Shown piece by piece: positions 9,917 to 20,620 of a stretch of DNA of 64,000 bases. The translations under genes were made by a program, and so were the position numbers. The notes under the pieces were generated by a model. That model saw only the letters and a program-made list of their open reading frames with translations. It searched no databases and was not told the origin of the DNA. This DNA is from Zonotrichia leucophrys gambelii (lineage: Eukaryota; Chordata; Aves; Passeriformes; Passerellidae). How positions within the stretch are numbered: position 1 is the first letter of the stretch; each line of letters starts with the position of its first letter. The stretch spans positions 62,001 to 126,000 of the forward strand of contig NW_026992297.1 of the NCBI RefSeq assembly GCF_028769735.1. Direction: 5' to 3'.

Positions 9917-10599
9917 TTACCCAGAGTAGTAAATCTTTGAATCGAGAGTTGAATTTTATCCGAGTCTTTAGTCTAGTACAAACATCCCTTTTTTCTGACA
10001 CTTCTCAACCCATGCCTGAGCTAGCTGGTCTACTAAGCCAGCCCGGGCTGCCTCTCACTCTGGCCAGCCCTCTCCTCCTCAAAGCAGCACAAGCTTTTGC
10101 ATTTTATACCCACAATTTGCATTTGAAAATTCACAGCAGTGGGTGGGCGGGAGTGAGTCAGACAGTGAAGAGGGTAGCGGGGAGAAATACTTGCCCCCCC
10201 CCCCCTTCTCCCCCCCCCCCTTCTCCCCCCCCCCCCCCCCCCCATCCTGCTGTTATTAACTCTTCAGGGGATACCAGGGGATACCCCGGGACACCCCATG
10301 GGTCATCCCGTTGCCAGAGGTGAGAGTTGCAAGTTTACCTCCATTTTCTTGGGTTCCAGAGCAGACTGCAGAACCGGTGCAGGCTGCAGCACCTCGTTGT
10401 TATTATCTGAAACTGCTTGTTGTTGAGCCTGTAGCTCTGGCTCCATGGGTGCAGAAGGTAAGGATATTACCTGATCCTCCCCCCCAGAAAAACTGTCAGG
10501 CAAACGCTGGGAAAACCACTGCGGGGTCATCTGGCTCTAAGGTAGCTGCTGCCCCAACTGCCGCTGTCTTTTACACTTTTAATTGTTTTAGAACTGCTA
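9917..10599. other. Unassigned segment with long C-runs
   Basis: This holds three C-runs (10194-10205, 10210-10220, 10225-10243) separated by TTCT. Short frames on both sides are Pro-rich because of them. It lies downstream (minus) of a Gag matrix fragment and may be the rest of that gag, but I see no diagnostic motif. Confidence 0.4.
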
Positions 10600-10855
10600 T
10601 TATTCATTTCCATGTTGTACTCAGCCCCTTATTTTCTTTCACCCCATCACTGACTGCATTCCAAAGGGCCATCCCGAGTTTTTCCCACTAGGAAGTGTTG
10701 AAAATGCTTTTGGGGGTAGCAAAAAATCCTCATTTCTCACCCCATCTCAATAATCTTTTCAAGACTTCAGGATCATATTTACCCTCTTTCTTAGAGAGAA
10801 TATGCTGGAGGACTCTTAGAGTGGCCTGCTCTTCTTTAGACAGTCCCTTCCCCAT
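10600..10855 (-). pseudogene. gag: Betaretro-like Gag matrix N-terminus
   Basis: The ATG at 10855 (minus) follows a GGAGG and begins MGKGLSK, a myristoylation-type start. The next ~50 codons give a helical matrix-like pattern with Lys-rich surfaces and a Trp-Gly-Glu-Lys-Trp motif. A TAG at 10688-10690 interrupts the frame just before a Trp-Glu-Lys-Leu-Gly motif that continues in the same frame to about 10600. This resembles the matrix (p10) domain of beta/D-type Gag. The partner LTR may be 11068-11712, but no primer-binding site is visible between them. Confidence 0.55.
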
Positions 10856-11067
10856 CCTCCAGCCCCGGCCGCTCACCTCTGTCGGGTGTTTCTGCTGCAG
10901 CATAAGTGTATTTTTTCCAGAGTTGTTTTCTTACTCCCTGGGGCCGTCCTTCGTCCCTTCTCCACCACGGTCCAGCCATGGCGGGCTCCGAATGGGCCTC
11001 CCACCTTTTCATCTGCAGATGCTTCTTCAGAACCCAAAAGTTCTAAAGGGTCTGTCTGCTTCATTGG
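10856..11067 (-). other. Leader-like segment between LTR and matrix
   Basis: On the minus strand this is a 5' leader-like stretch with an open frame from about 11064 and a consensus-like splice donor (CAGAGGTGAG, near 10875). It could be the untranslated leader of the matrix-bearing element or a short upstream ORF. Confidence 0.35.
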
Positions 11068-11712
11068 TGTGAAAAAGGTCAATCACTTGTTTCAAAATTT
11101 TAAAAGTTTAATAGTAATAAAATGGTTATAAAATAGTAATAAAAATTAGACCAATAAGAATTTGGACAATCAGAGTTAGAACAATAAAGGACAATAAAAA
11201 GCAAAGAAATATGGACGTCCGGATGCTTTCCTAGGGCAATTAAGCCCCAAAAGCACACCTGCTAACAAAGGATTAACTCTTAAAAGCAATACCCTGTTGC
11301 ATATTCATATATTTCATATATGATGCAAAAATTCTTTTCAAACAGAGGATGTTCTCTGGTTATTGTCAACTACCCCCCCTTCATCTTGGTGGCTCCTCAA
11401 TGTCTGGAAGGAGGTAGAAGAAGCCTGGTCTTTTTCGATACAGAGGCAATATGTCTTCTTTTGAGGATTTTGGTGTCTTGTTGCTGTTATCTCTGTCCAA
11501 AGAATTTCTTGACTATCTCATCCCTTTCTTGAGCTAGTTCAAAACAAGTTCCTTACATCACATAGTTTCTATTTTAACATTATGTTATAACCTAAAACTA
11601 TATTTACCACACTACTTAAAAAATACAGTACTACTAATTAATACAACATAACACATATAGTATTCCTTTTAATATCTGCAAAGGGCCAATCATGTAATAT
11701 GCCCTTTTCACA
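11068..11712 (-). mobile_element. LTR, TGTGAAAA family, 645 bp
   Basis: On the minus strand it starts TGTGAAAAGGGC at 11712 and ends CCTTTTTCACA at 11068, with imperfect terminal inverted repeats TGTGAAAA/TTTTCACA. It shares long blocks with 9388-9916. I find no matching target-site duplication, so it may be a proviral rather than a solo LTR. Confidence 0.75.
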
Positions 11713-12110
11713 GGAATTGTTTGGGATCTGTAAATTCTCTACATACCCCAGATGAGTGGTAAGGCTGAATTTGTGAATGGAACCCTCAAAACACAAGTTA
11801 GCAAAATCTGTCAAAACATCCATGACATGGGTTCAGGCCTTGCCTATAGCCTTACTGGTAATCCTCATACAACCAAGGTGGAGAGAAAACATAAGTCCTT
11901 ATGAAATATTGCATGGCAGGCCATATCAAATTCTCTGTATTATGGGAGAAATTAATATATGAGGGGGGAAATTGACTTACTGAAGTATTTAATAGCTTTA
12001 AGTTCCACTTTGCAGAAGCTCCAGAGATTCATCATGTTGCCCAGACCAATTGGATTGAACGCACCTGCTCATCTGTTCCAGACTGGAGACTGCTAAATGA
12101 TAGTGATGCC
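11713..12110 (+). pseudogene. pol: Gammaretro-like integrase fragment
   Basis: Broken + strand frames keep the second half of an integrase core: a His-Thr-Pro motif, Gly-Lys-Ala-Glu (with the catalytic Glu, about 11770), an Asn-Gly-Thr-Leu-Lys motif, then in a shifted frame (11777-11962) Trp-Val-Gln-Ala-Leu-Pro and Ser-Pro-Tyr-Glu-Ile-Leu-His-Gly. The downstream ~150 bp weakly continue it. Orientation is opposite to both larger gammaretro-like elements, so it is a separate insertion. Confidence 0.7.
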
Positions 12111-12309
12111 TTAGGATTTTAGCTTTTATATTTTTCAAATCCTGTAATGTTTAGTGTATAACTCTAAACTCCATATAGAGCGTTATTTACTGTCTTCACA
12201 TTTTGGTCAGACAAAACAATCCCTCTAGGCCTGAAACTCAAGGACACCCTACTGCCTCAGGCCCCAAAAAAGTTTAAACAAAAGTGAATTGGGGAGAGAG
12301 CAAACTGAG

Positions 12310-12530
12310 GATATATGACTTCATTACCTGAAGCTGTAATTGGAGTATTAACCTCTGACATGTAAATGGACCAAACTTATATTGTCTGAAAAACTAGTGA
12401 CCGTCGTCCATCTTGGGTGTAGCCTCTGGGAGCATTCTGACTGCCCAAGGTGTACCTATTGAAGGCCTTTAATAAATACCTGCTTATATTCTCTTGATCT
12501 TTTCTAGCCTCTATTCTAGATGGCCACTCC
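12310..12530 (+). mobile_element. LTR-like polyadenylation region
   Basis: Directly downstream of the integrase fragment region is a U3/R-like stretch with AATAAA (about 12471) followed by a T-rich segment. It is probably the 3' LTR remnant of the same element. The boundaries are uncertain. Confidence 0.4.
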
Positions 12531-12599
12531 AAGGCATCAATAGGACAGAGTATTGGTTTGGCAAGGCCTGGTTTTTGGCAGTGGGGGGGGGGAGGGGGC

Positions 12600-13465
12600 A
12601 CAAAGATGGCTCCTGTGAGAAGCTGCTGGAAACTTCCCACTATGTCTGACAGAGCCAGTGGCTGATGGCTCTGAAGATGGACATGCTGCTGGCCAAAACT
12701 GGGCCAATGTGAGAGGTTGGTAACGCCTATGTAATGACATATTTAAGAAGAAAATCAAAACAAAGTTATGGGCTTTTGCTTCTAGTCAGGGAAGAGGAGG
12801 AGGTAAGAACACGTGAGGGAAAACAACATGGTGACACAAAGGTCAGTGGAGAAGAAGGGGTAGGAGGTGCTCCAAGTGCCAATGCTGAGATTCCTCTGCA
12901 GGCCGTGGTGAAGGTCATGGTGAAGCAGGTTGTCCCTCTGCAGTCCATGGGTCCAAGGGGCATGCAGAGATCCATCCACAGCCTGTGGGGGAGGTGCCAA
13001 TGCTGGAGCAGGTGGATGCCTGGAGGAGGCTATAATCCAGTGGAAGACCCGGTGGAGAGAGGAGGCTCCTGCTTCCAGGCTGCAGCAGCCTGTCCTTGGA
13101 GGACTGCACCCTGTGGAAAGAGACACCCACATCGCAGCAGTTTTGGGATGACTGTGTGCCTGTGGGGGCTGTTCACATTGCAGCAGGTGCGGTATGGCTA
13201 CTGTTCATGAGAGTGGACCCACGCTGGAGAAGTTCACAGAGAACTGTCTCCCATGGGAGAGACCCCATGGTCTCACAGGGGCAGGATTCCTCTCCCAGAG
13301 CAGTGGAAGAAAATCTCGGTGATGAACAGACCAAAACCCCCACAAGCCCTGCCTCCCTCTGCTGTCAGTGCTAAGGGCGGGGGGGAAGGGGGGGGAGTCG
13401 TGTAAGGTGTTTAGGTGTTTTAAGGGCTTATTTGACTTCTCATTATACTCCTCTGATTCTGTTAG
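12600..13465 (+). mobile_element. ERVL-type LTR/leader segment with degenerate repeats
   Basis: The segment contains several degenerate copies of a 'CC.GTGG.AGGGACCCACGCTGGAG' type unit (about 13010-13340), a motif I associate with bird ERVL elements, then a G-rich tract (13378-13397) and a TTATTTGACTTCTCATTATAC stretch. It is interrupted near 13468 by another LTR-like segment. The long frames on both strands follow from the repeats and are not a gene. Confidence 0.45.
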
Positions 13466-13484
13466 TAATGTGATAAATGAGTAA

Positions 13485-13879
13485 TGTGATGGTTGACTCA
13501 CAATTAAAAGGCAAATATGTATATGTTAGGAGAAGATTTATAGACTTATGTTTTACCCCCCTTTGCATTGTTATCAGGGGGTGGCCTGGGTTTGGGACAT
13601 TTGAGAGGGTCGGCTTGCTACTATGGCAACATCTGACCTCCAATCAAGATTTAAGGAAGTAAACTCCACCACTGGACAGTGAAGAAAGAGTCAATGGACA
13701 GAACTTTGGGAGGGGCTAAAGGATTAAAAGGTGAAATCTCCATTGTGTGGAAAAGCACATGGTGGGAAAGATCCTTTGCTCCTGGCGCTGTAATATTTTC
13801 TCTATTCAGTCTTTTGTTGTATTTTTTGATAAGGTTTTAAAAACCTTTTAAATTTTGGAAGTGAGTATTGTTTCTCACA
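13485..13879 (+). mobile_element. Probable LTR, TGTGATGG...TTTCTCACA
   Basis: This begins TGTGATGGTTGAC and ends TTTCTCACA with complementary ends (TGTGA/TCACA). It has LTR-like composition and a T-rich 3' part. The start could instead be 13469, where the same TGTGAT occurs. I find no clear duplication. Confidence 0.4.
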
Positions 13880-13980
13880 GTAGAGACATGTTGTAATAGA
13901 ACAAAGGAATTTAGTTGCTAGGCAAAAGTCATAAAGATAAATGTATATTGCGTGAGCTCAATAAAGCAGAACTTAAGGTA

Positions 13981-14192
13981 TTGTCGAAACCCATAAGGCA
14001 GAAGCCCAAACCAGCCAGGATCAGGCTCATGGTTTTGGCCAGGACAAACTGACTTGGAAGAAAGCTAAACCTCTACTGCGCCTGCCCAGAAGAAAAGGTC
14101 AAGTAGCGAACATCAAGGAAGATGATGATTACTTCATCGAAGACCCTGATTTATTAAAAAATATGGGTATTGATCTAGTTCCGATATCCAAC
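13981..14192 (+). other. Unrecognised short ORF, cut by an LTR
   Basis: After a TAA, about 70 codons are open on the + strand: a Gln/Lys-rich first half with Leu-Pro-Arg-Arg-Lys, then an acidic stretch (Glu-Asp-Asp-Asp-Tyr-Phe) and a Leu-Leu-Lys-Asn-Met-Gly motif. The frame runs into the LTR at 14193. I recognise no family. It could be a retroviral fragment, a host exon or chance. Confidence 0.3.
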
Positions 14193-14824
14193 TGTGACGG
14201 ACAAAAACTCTAGCAGTTTAAAGTTAGAAAGTGTATGTTTATTGCGATGCTGGGCAGCGTGGGAAAACTCCCAAATACACACCACAATTTACAGGTGATT
14301 ACAGAGTCCTTTTATCTATACAAGTATTGAATACTCAAAATACAAATACATATTCATAACTTTGGTACATCCCATTCCCCCCTTCGTATGGTAACTACTT
14401 CAAAAGGTATTAAGTATGCGTAGTTTGTTCCTTGAAATGGGTCCATGGTCCCTTTCATGGGGAGGGGTCCCAAAATGAGGAAATAAATGCAGTCTTCCTT
14501 GTTCTGACCTTTCTACCTTTTCAATGCAAATATGACAAATGAACCCTCGGTAGAACTTCTACTCCCCGTCTTCAATTGGTTTCAGAACAGAGGAGGTCTA
14601 CAATTACCTTATGTTCTTAAAAGCTATTTATCAGCTTCTATATTCTTCATTATAAACCCAGCTAACCAAACATTATTTTGACAAGCAATCAATTATTAGT
14701 TAACTACTAACTCTTAACTTCATCAAGGCCTACCCATTTATTTTAATTAACTCCAATACAGCTTATCTCTAACTAAAATCTTAGCTCCTCTAAAATCTCT
14801 AAATTCCTTAAAGTTTATGTCTCA
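14193..14824 (-). mobile_element. LTR, about 630 bp
   Basis: On the minus strand it ends CCGTCACA at 14193; its other end is near 14824 (TGAGACATAAAC). An AATAAA (rc of TTTATT, about 14241) sits near the 3' end as in an R region. No duplication is found. It abuts the remnant at 14825. Confidence 0.6.
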
Positions 14825-15760
14825 ACCCCCACCCATGACCACCAGGAGGCATGGCACCATCAAAGCCTCTGGGTGGGGAATGGACAGGAAGGGAAGTAGG
14901 AGCTTGAGGGATTGTAGTGTATTTAAACCTGAAATCTGTCTCACCGGGTACACATGATTTTGGTGGAAATATCCCCTGTCCCATTCCTTGGCTGTTCTAA
15001 TGGCCTGTAAAGGCTCGGGATGGCCTTGGGGCAGCCCGCGCTCCAAAGGACGAAAGGAGTCTTCAGGTTTTTCGGTCTTCAGTGTTGTTTATTAATTCTT
15101 ATCTACAATATTTTCTCCCGGCCCGACAGAGGTCCACACAGCAAGCCAGCCACGAGCACACTGACTGCCCTCAGGGCAGTCACTTATCTTTATACTAAAA
15201 ACTATGTATAAGATATTTACCTTTTCTCCCCAATACCTTTCACCCTTATTGACAAGTGCACATTCAGTAAGAACCAATCTCAAAGTGCCACCACCACCAC
15301 CGAAGATGGATGACAAGAAGAAGAAGAAGAAGGACAGGACACGCCCTAATTCCTCCATCTTGTCCCCTTAGAACCCCCCTGTACCGAGATTCTAAAACCT
15401 GTGTTTTCACTCTATAATTAATCTATCTCTTCACCATTTATCCCCGTGTGATCCTCCCATCTTCATACAGGTGTTATGTCCTGTGCAGGATCAAAGTCTA
15501 ACCACCAAACACTTCTGGCCACGTTCCAGGACCTTCAAGCCCCCCAAGGGTGGTCTCGGTGACTCTGCACATCAGGACTGTTGTGCTGAGTTCCCACAAT
15601 CCCCCATGTGTCCCAGCTGGAATAAAACTTACCTGCTTTACAATTTTTAATTGTAAAGTCCTTATTCCGCAACTCATAGCTGTGTAGCCTACTACTGTAT
15701 TCCTAGCTAGCCCAGTACTTTTTCCTACCCTGATAGGCAGAAAGACAAAATACATTCCAG
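14825..15760 (+). mobile_element. LTR remnant hosting a solo LTR
   Basis: The two flanks of the solo LTR (14825-14976 and 15599-15760) read as one sequence when it is removed. On the minus strand they contain a TTGTAAAGCAGGTAAGTTTTATTCCAGC block like the end of the LTRs at 19617, 33531 and 60419, in the opposite orientation to those. It is a diverged relative of that family. Confidence 0.45.
14977..15598 (-). mobile_element. Solo LTR with (GAA)n, 622 bp, TSD ATCCCC
   Basis: On the minus strand it runs TGTGGGAACTCAG...GGGACA with a perfect 6-bp duplication ATCCCC (14971-14976 and 15599-15604). It contains a short (TTC)n/(GAA)n microsatellite (about 15315-15332) and a TTAATAAACAAC signal near the 3' end. 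Same family as 18289-18919 and 60446-61083. Confidence 0.93.
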
Positions 15761-15769
15761 AGGCTCCAA

Positions 15770-16680
15770 GCTGGGGGGTCTATGGTGGGTTTAGTGTTGG
15801 TTAATTATTAGTGCACTCATAACTTGCTGTAAGTTAGGATAAGAAGAAAGGTAAAGTAGGTTTAAAACTTTAAAAGGGCATAAAGAAAATTTTATTAATA
15901 ACTATAGGAAAGGATAATAAGAATTAAAATAAAACTTGTAGGACGCTTCTCCTTATAACTTTTTCTTTCTCAATAACAATGTAAAGAAACAAAACCGGGT
16001 TTTTGGGGCCCGGCAGATTCGGCTCGGCCCCGGGCTGGAGCGGGAGCAGGACTTAGTAAGTAACAAGATGTTAGTAGTCACAGCCATGGCTCAGCCTGAT
16101 ATAGGACCAGCGGCCTGCCTTCCCCTGCCCGGCAGCTGGTGTGGGGGACCAGCAGGCACCCTGGGGGAAGGGGCCTGGCTCCGGCCCCGTCGCAGGGGCT
16201 GCCCGGCCCCTGTTACTTCTTTGCCTCTTTGCCGACTGGAAAAGAAAGAGATTTCCTGGGGTTTTTCGTTTTTTACATGGGTGTTTACAGAGGTGTATCA
16301 GCTTTCTCTTTGCATCACTTCTGTGAATGCCTCCCATGCAAAACCACTACAGGGTCCAAGGTTAGATTCTCTGGGAAGCCAAGACTGAAAACAGCTCTTG
16401 GAGATGCATTTTCATAAACAAAGTTTAGTTCCTATCTAAAGGAGGGCTACAGAAGACATGAAACCAAAAAGGGAGAATAACTTCATGACTTATGCTTCTA
16501 ATTGGTGATTCTTGTCAGTTATGTTAATTTGCTAAACTTATAAAACTATTCACTCCATGCGGGGGTGGGCATTTTCCCTATCTGCCCCTTGGAGACTTCC
16601 AATAAAGACCAGCCTTTATATTACCTCCTATACTGATATTGTCTCAAAAGTAGTTTTATTTCTAGGTTCTTTACAGCATC
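15770..16680 (+). mobile_element. Probable + strand LTR
   Basis: AATAAA at 16601-16606 lies about 75 bp before a TTCTTTACAGCA end followed by TCAGGGGCTTC, which might be a decayed primer site. The upstream ~800 bp has U3-like character and a GC-rich part (16000-16220). The 5' limit is unclear. Overlapping frames at 16068-16417 are shadows of the GC-rich part. Confidence 0.4.
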
Positions 16681-16989
16681 AGGGGCTTCATTTGCAAGCA
16701 GTGTTATGTTGGGTTGTACTGAAGCAGGCACTGTGGTCCTGAATTTTTGAGTCCAGGTGTAAGGGAAGCATTAGTATCAGATTTTGTTCAGGTAATAAGT
16801 GAAAAAACAGATAAAAATGCAAAGTCTTTTCAGATTTTGTTCTGCGAGCTGCTTTGTTAGAGAGATCATCTCTGTCATAGTTTGCATCCCTCTCTTGACT
16901 TTTTCTCTCTTTTGTCCACTTACACAAATATCTTTTGATGTGCTTGTACCTGTTACAGTAATGCCAAATCAGAGCACAGCAACATCAAC
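16681..16989. other. No feature recognised
   Basis: There is moderately AT-rich sequence with a + strand open frame starting near 16799 that is hydrophobic at first, but no motif or homology that I can see. Confidence 0.4.
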
Positions 16990-17360
16990 TGGATTAGATT
17001 TTACTGCTTGGACTTTTTGGCATGAACACAGAGTAATGTCCTTGGCCTTGTCAGGAAAATTAATCCACAAACATCCGAGGTTTATGTCCAAAAAGGAGAC
17101 AGAGGAGTCCTTTTACTTTTTTCGAATAAAGGGAGAGGCCATGGGGCATTCCCCTGGGATCTCTCAAATTGCTAGAGGACATAGCCTCCTTTTTATCCTA
17201 ATTTCCCGTCCGCATTTCCCTTCTCTCTTTCCCCATTGGCTGAGGTACTTGAGACATATGGACTTCCTGTAACACCTGATACCAAAGGTTCCTCTCTAAT
17301 GTATAACCCTCCTTTTTAATTTTTAATTCTTATGGAATTTAGGGTTTTTCCCCATTTTTT
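16990..17360. mobile_element. LTR fragment (family of 36440-36845)
   Basis: It aligns by eye with 36440-36845 over about 350 bp, including TTTATGTCCAAAAAGGAGACAG and CCTCCTTTTTATCCTAATTTCCC. Both copies carry AATAAA-like hexamers on either strand, so I do not assign orientation. Confidence 0.55.
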
Positions 17361-17370
17361 CTTTTATCTT

Positions 17371-17818
17371 TTGTTGCAGTGTGTTGTAACTTCCTGTTTT
17401 ACTTCCTAAGTCACTTCCCAGGTGTGGCAATACCTCTCTCCCTTCCCCCTCGCCCCCTTGCTGAGTGAGTTCTGTCAATCAGTTTTAACATTCCAGCAAG
17501 GCCTCGTGCGGTTAGTCAGGTTCAAAAGATGCCCCTATGCCCAGAGGTCATTGGCCTGTCTGGGTGTCATCCTCCCCTGAGACCCTGCCCCTCCCACCTG
17601 GTTGGTGGCACACCTGTCCCTTCCCCTCCCCCTGTCCCGGAGCTTAAAAGCCCAATCAAGCCATGCGGTCGGTATTCTGTTGGAGCTGTTACCTGTGATT
17701 CAGACCTCTGTGACCAGGGAATAAAACTCTGCATATTAACCCTCCGTCAGAATCCATCTCCTTTCCTCCTCACCATAGCCTGAAGCCTTCCCACCTGAGG
17801 TAAACTGAGTTTCTAACA
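17371..17818 (+). mobile_element. LTR with TATA-like box and AATAAA
   Basis: It runs from TGTTGTAACTTCC (about 17381) to TTTCTAACA (17818), with near-complementary ends. A CTTAAAAG box at about 17643 precedes AATAAA at 17720-17725 by ~75 bp, a normal U3-R layout. No duplication is found. Confidence 0.55.
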
Positions 17819-18282
17819 AGCCTGGACTTGTTCACTGCCCAGCTGCAGCATCCAGCCAGTTAAAGGTGTCTCTGGGGTGATGCACCACCGTTTCCGCCTT
17901 TGGCCCAGCAGCAAGAGTCAGACGGGCCCAGGCACAATCTACCTGGTAATATTGGGATTCATATTCCAATAATCTTTCAATATCCAATTTCATTTATCAG
18001 CCAACCTATAGTTTGTTTGTAAAGGCAAATATCTTTTTCCATGCATCAATCAGTGGAATCCTTCCCATTGTTTCTTTTATCTCTCAGTGCTAGTTTTATC
18101 TACCAACAGACCCACAGCTTGCTTGTAAAGACAAATCTGTCATTCCTGTCACCCTCATATCAGTAAAATACAGAGCTGATGGCTCTGCATCCAGATAGCT
18201 CTCCATACTCTGCTTCAGACATGTAGGGCTCAGGCTTGTTAAACTTCTAAACAGATTGCAAAGTGTATTGTCTTCTCCTCTT
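17819..18282. other. No feature recognised
   Basis: Intergenic-type sequence between two LTRs, with no coding or repeat signal that I can name. Confidence 0.4.
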
Positions 18283-18288
18283 AGTTGC

Positions 18289-18919
18289 TCTCAGAATCTC
18301 TGCTGGTCAAAGTGACCCCGAGATACATACAAGTCTCTTTTCCCAGCCTGGCGCTCAAAGAAGAAGTCAGAGCTCTTCAGTTCTCGGTCTCAATGTTGTT
18401 TATTGTTCCTTATCTATAAATTTTTTTCTCCTGTCCAGCCAAGGTCCACTCAGCAAGACAGTCCGAGGCACACTGCCTGCCCCTGGGGTGGTGTTATGCC
18501 TTTATAATAAAAACAACGTATACAATATTTAAAATTACTTTCCAATGCCTATCATCTATGTTAGACAGTGAGCTTATACCCTAAACCAATCTAAAAGTGC
18601 TAACATCACAGCAGAAGATGGAAGCCAAGAAGAAGAAGAAGAAGGAGAAAGGCTGGACACGCCCAGTTCCCCCCATCTTGCCCCCTGAACCCCCATTCTA
18701 AAAACCCCAAAAATCTATTTTTCACCCTGTGATAAATTCACTGTCATTCTACTTAAACTGTCGTGGCTTGTAATCTTTCATATAAAGGTTGGTAATTGTT
18801 TTTTCCAAGGGCTAAATCAAAGGCACAGGGATCTTGGGCTCTGTGCTAAGGTCTCTGAGCCCCCTGGGCAGGGTATCGAGCCCTCCAGAGCAGCTAGAGG
18901 AATTTCCTGAGTTCCCACA
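18289..18919 (-). mobile_element. Solo LTR with (GAA)n, 631 bp, TSD AGTTGC
   Basis: On the minus strand it starts TGTGGGAACTCAGG at 18919. AGTTGC stands on both sides (18283-18288 and 18920-18925). The family's (GAA)n is at about 18627-18643 and CAATAAACAAC is present. Unlike its relatives its 3' end reads TGAGA rather than CA, so that end may have changed. Confidence 0.85.
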
Positions 18920-18925
18920 AGTTGC

Positions 18926-19616
18926 ATTTGTGGAAAATGTGGGCGAAAGTCAGTGTGGTCCTGGGTGGGTGGTGTATTGGTTTCTTTTCTTTTTTACACC
19001 AGAATTTCTTATTTTCTTGGTTTTGTAGCAGCATGTAGCATAGGCCTTTTGTTGTGGTGAAGGAGTCAGTACAATACAACCATTTTTTATGTCTTCCTGC
19101 TTCCCCTCTTGATGCTGTGGCCATCAAGTAGGATTTTGCATGGAAGCTGTTGAAGGTGTTTGTATTCTATTTTATCAAGTAATGTGCAGCAGGAAAAATA
19201 ATAGTCTGTGATCTTTCTTTTTTTGTTGTTAGCCTTCTCTTTCACTTTGTCATAGAATCATAGAAACTGAATCTCAATGTCCATACAGTCATATTCACCT
19301 GAGGAGCCCCACTGATCGCCTAGTACTGGTGGGCTCTCATCCACACCATTCCTGAGTCTTTGTCCCACCTTGCATATGTAGTCTAAGATCTGCATAGAGG
19401 ACAGCAGATTGTTTTCACTTGACTCTAGTTGATGCACTGACACAGCACGTCACAAGTGTGTCACAAATGACTGGAGTTACCCTGTGTCTATATGTGTGTG
19501 GCAGCTATGGGAAGTTCCTGGAAGTGGTGAATGTGACTCCTCTCTAGGTTCTGTGTCAGAATGTCAGGAGATTTGCCCTTACAGTGTGACCCATAGTCAC
19601 TTATATGTTGGTATTG
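18926..19616. other. Mostly unassigned; small CR1 tail near 19251
   Basis: CATAGAATCATAGAAACTGA at about 19251 resembles a CR1 3' end on the minus strand. The rest shows no motif. Confidence 0.35.
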
Positions 19617-20175
19617 ATTTGCGGAAAAAACCCCTAACTCCACAACTTGTAAAAGTTGTAAAGCCATTATGTTTATTACAGTGCTGGACGCATGTGGGGA
19701 TTGTTCTCCCCAAAGGACATGCGCACCCCTGAGAATTCCCAAACCTGTTTTATCCCCCTTACTTGCACATATGCATAGAGTTTCACAAAAGGTTCATGCA
19801 TATTCATTTTACTGGTTTTACCTTGAAACTTGCAACTAGTTCTTATCAGTCCTTGTACAGAGAGAACTCTCTGGTCACCCTGTTCATCTCTTGCAGCCTC
19901 AGCTTAGGCTCTCGTCTTTGTTTCAAATTTCAAGGGCCCCCCTTATCTTCCTTTTAGCTTGGAAGTTTGCATTCTTTTTCCTTGGCTGAGGCAGTTTTGC
20001 CAGCACAGGCTTTTTGTGAGAACAGACAGTCTTGAGCACAGCAGAGTCAACAGACTAAAGTTAAAACAGCATATTTCATCTATGCAAGCAAGCTACAGAC
20101 TAAACAATTCAAAATGGCACATTTCACCTAAATCCAAAATTGATTTCTACCCTGTCAAATTTCCACTAGGTTTCA
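19617..20175 (-). mobile_element. LTR, 559 bp (family of 33531 and 60419)
   Basis: On the minus strand it runs from TGAAACC at 20175 to CCGCAAAT at 19617, with TAATAAACATA near the 3' end, and aligns along its length with 60419-61625 (without its insert). It lies downstream of the gammaretro-like pol and could be its 3' LTR, but no polypurine tract precedes it and no duplication matches. Confidence 0.75.
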
Positions 20176-20339
20176 GTACATTTGTGCCTTGTTAAAATCT
20201 AAAAGATGCTAATGGGATGATGGATGAAATGAGTGCTTTAATCACTACAATTATTGTTATGGTTATTGTCTTAAAATATTGTGGTATACATCTTGTATTA
20301 AACAAATAGGCTTTAACTGAAAAATTAAGAAGATCTTAT

Positions 20340-20558
20340 GCATAGCCTGTTTTACAGGGTCTGGGCAGGGGAGGTCTGACTTCACTGCCAGAACCAAAGA
20401 GAAAGTTTTCCTGGGAGCTCTCTGCTTTTAACCCCCTGTGTTCTCAGAGGCGTATCCATGTCCTCAGTGGCCACACCAGGTGCCAATATTCAAATCTGAG
20501 CACCTATTGGTTTGACCACAGCATCCCAAAAAAACTCACTTCCTCTCAAACCAGGACA
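20340..20558 (-). mobile_element. 5' piece of the 1.3-kb LTR family
   Basis: From TGTCCTGGTTTGAGAGG at 20558 (minus) it matches the first ~200 bp of 23535-24842 and then breaks off. It is a truncated third copy, inserted just past the end of integrase. Confidence 0.65.
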
Positions 20559-20620
20559 AATTATACACAAAACCATTCTGTAAATGAAATTACAAACTAC
20601 TCCCGGCTGCAATGTATTCA

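Noticed and set aside
12734..13374. ORFs of 92-158 codons on both strands
   Set aside because: They track the degenerate ERVL-type repeat units and lack any domain.
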